A stretch of 64,000 bases of DNA, taken from the NCBI GenBank assembly GCA_945871815.1, contig CAMBXM010000002.1, positions 1-64,000 of the forward strand, read 5' to 3'. Positions 63,313-64,000 of the stretch are shown here, piece by piece. Positions within the stretch are counted from its first letter, which is position 1; the number at the start of each line of letters is the position of its first letter. The notes beneath the pieces are model-generated. The model had not been told where the DNA came from and searched no databases. It was given only the letters and a program-made list of their open reading frames with translations. The stretch comes from Singulisphaera sp. GP187 (GTDB taxonomy: Bacteria > Planctomycetota > UBA1135 > UBA2386). The position numbers and the translations under genes were made by a program.

Positions 63313-64000
63313 TCATTTCGCGGCTGTTTGCATGTGGCTCAGGAACGCGATCAGGTCGCGCAGTTGACGCCGGTCGAGGCTGCCGCCCATCGCCGGCATG
63401 GCGCTGTCGGTCGCGGTTCGCCGGGTTTGGATACGAGCGTGCTCGACCTTCTGGCTCTGGCCGTCGATGCCGGTGATCTCGACCATTCCATCTTGGTCCT
63501 TGGTGACGATGCCGGCGAGCACATCGCCGTTGTGAAGGTGCAGCATCGTCGTCGCGAAGCCCTGGGCGATCACCTTGCTCGGGACCACGAGCGACTCCAG
63601 CAAGTAGGGGCGCGGCTGTTTGCCGATGCCGTCGAGTACCGGACCGGCGTTGCCGCCTTTGCCATCTGCGGTGTGGCAGCGCGTGCAGCGGGTGGCTTCG
63701 TTGTCGAAGAAGATGCGTCGGCCCTGCTCGACGTCGCCGCCTTCGAGGCAGACGGTGAATGCGGCCAGGAGGTCGTTTGGATCGCGCGCGGCCTCGAGGT
63801 CTCGCAAGCGTTGCACGAGGCTCGGCTCGGTCCGTTCGGCGGCAGCGAGGAGAACGTCGAGCTGGACCTCGGCGTCGACTTGCCCCTTGGCCAGTGCTGT
63901 GAGCCACTCGCCAAGGACGACCGCGCCGCTGTCATCCTGCAGCGCGCCGAGTGCAGCAAACGCGGCTTGGCGTTCCTGCCGTCCTGCCTTGCGACACAGG
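63313..64000 (-). CDS. C-terminal part of PVC-type heme-binding protein (cut by window edge)
   Basis: The frame runs from the right edge to a TGA at 63313-63315 (about 229 residues visible). The first 100 visible residues are HEAT-like helices (QAAFAALGALQDDSGAVVLGEWL; VQLDVLLAAAERTEPSLVQRL). The rest is the planctomycete putative heme-binding domain: GRRIFFDNEATRCTRCHTADGKGG with the CxxCH site, GPVLDGIGKQPRPYLLESLV, HLHNGDVLAGIV and MPAMGGSLDRRQLRDLIAFL. Full proteins are usually around 900-1100 residues with an N-terminal dehydrogenase-like propeller. An internal GTG at 63816 is not the start. It is probably a secreted electron-transfer protein. Confidence 0.85.
   Translation of the reverse strand, partial: LCRKAGRQERQAAFAALGALQDDSGAVVLGEWLTALAKGQVDAEVQLDVLLAAAERTEPSLVQRLRDLEAARDPNDLLAAFTVCLEGGDVEQGRRIFFDNEATRCTRCHTADGKGGNAGPVLDGIGKQPRPYLLESLVVPSKVIAQGFATTMLHLHNGDVLAGIVTKDQDGMVEITGIDGQSQKVEHARIQTRRTATDSAMPAMGGSLDRRQLRDLIAFLSHMQTAAK

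Overview
The window is GC-rich, densely coded DNA from a bacterium, most likely a planctomycete (inference). The supporting families are a DUF1549/DUF1553 protein carrying CxxCH, a DUF1501 protein with a twin-arginine-like leader, a C-terminal heme domain of the PVC type, an ECF sigma factor fused to a membrane-anchored carboxypeptidase-regulatory-like tail, an FHA-trypsin protein, many lipoproteins, and secreted proteins with Cys-rich or NGDxVxGG repeats. No rRNA, tRNA, CRISPR array, prophage or complete insertion sequence was seen.

Layout. 1-3 kb: a cut-off M28-like peptidase, dipeptidase E and a thioredoxin-fold/HEAT/TPR protein. 3-9.6 kb: the futalosine menaquinone genes mqnB and mqnD, separated by a secreted repeat protein, an Rpn-type nuclease and a truncated Ser/Thr kinase start, then an alpha/beta hydrolase. 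9.7-13.2 kb: a tight three-gene operon of a C39/papain-like peptidase, an RLAN-ATP-grasp ligase and a GCS2 carboxylate-amine ligase, a predicted peptide or amide-forming system and the best candidate for novel biology here. 13.4-23.1 kb: a threonine dehydratase-like enzyme, a thioesterase, a 5'-truncated Cys-rich repeat protein, a DUF1573 protein, a Gfo/Idh/MocA oxidoreductase, GAF and CutC proteins and an FHA-protease. 23.1-33.5 kb: DUF1549/1553, a frameshifted zinc-ribbon membrane protein, a vanadium haloperoxidase-like lipoprotein, a trypsin-like lipoprotein, a frameshifted chemotaxis receptor and an NTF2-like lipoprotein.

33.5-42.1 kb: a secreted methyltransferase-TIM barrel fusion divergent from a secreted LanC-like protein, then a compact NAD-dependent molybdenum formate dehydrogenase operon, fdsGBAD. 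42.3-51.8 kb: envelope lipoproteins, a short xylose isomerase with a tandem repeat at its 3' end, squalene-cyclase-like and VCBS repeat proteins, an HD protein, RsmE and a membrane protein. 51.9-59.3 kb: a small motility-like protein, a METTL25-like methyltransferase, a YaeQ protein, the ECF-sigma fusion, a NAGPA-like protein and an Rsm22-like methyltransferase. 59.6-64 kb: an OprP-like porin, DUF2237, DUF1501 and the C-terminal part of a PVC heme-binding protein.

How it fits together. The formate dehydrogenase, menaquinone genes and heme proteins suggest respiratory metabolism with formate as an electron source. Much of the rest is cell-envelope biology: proteases, porin, lipoproteins and secreted repeat proteins. 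Two genes (about 25945 and 32118) each carry a one-base deletion that breaks an otherwise intact protein; these are either real lesions or sequence errors.
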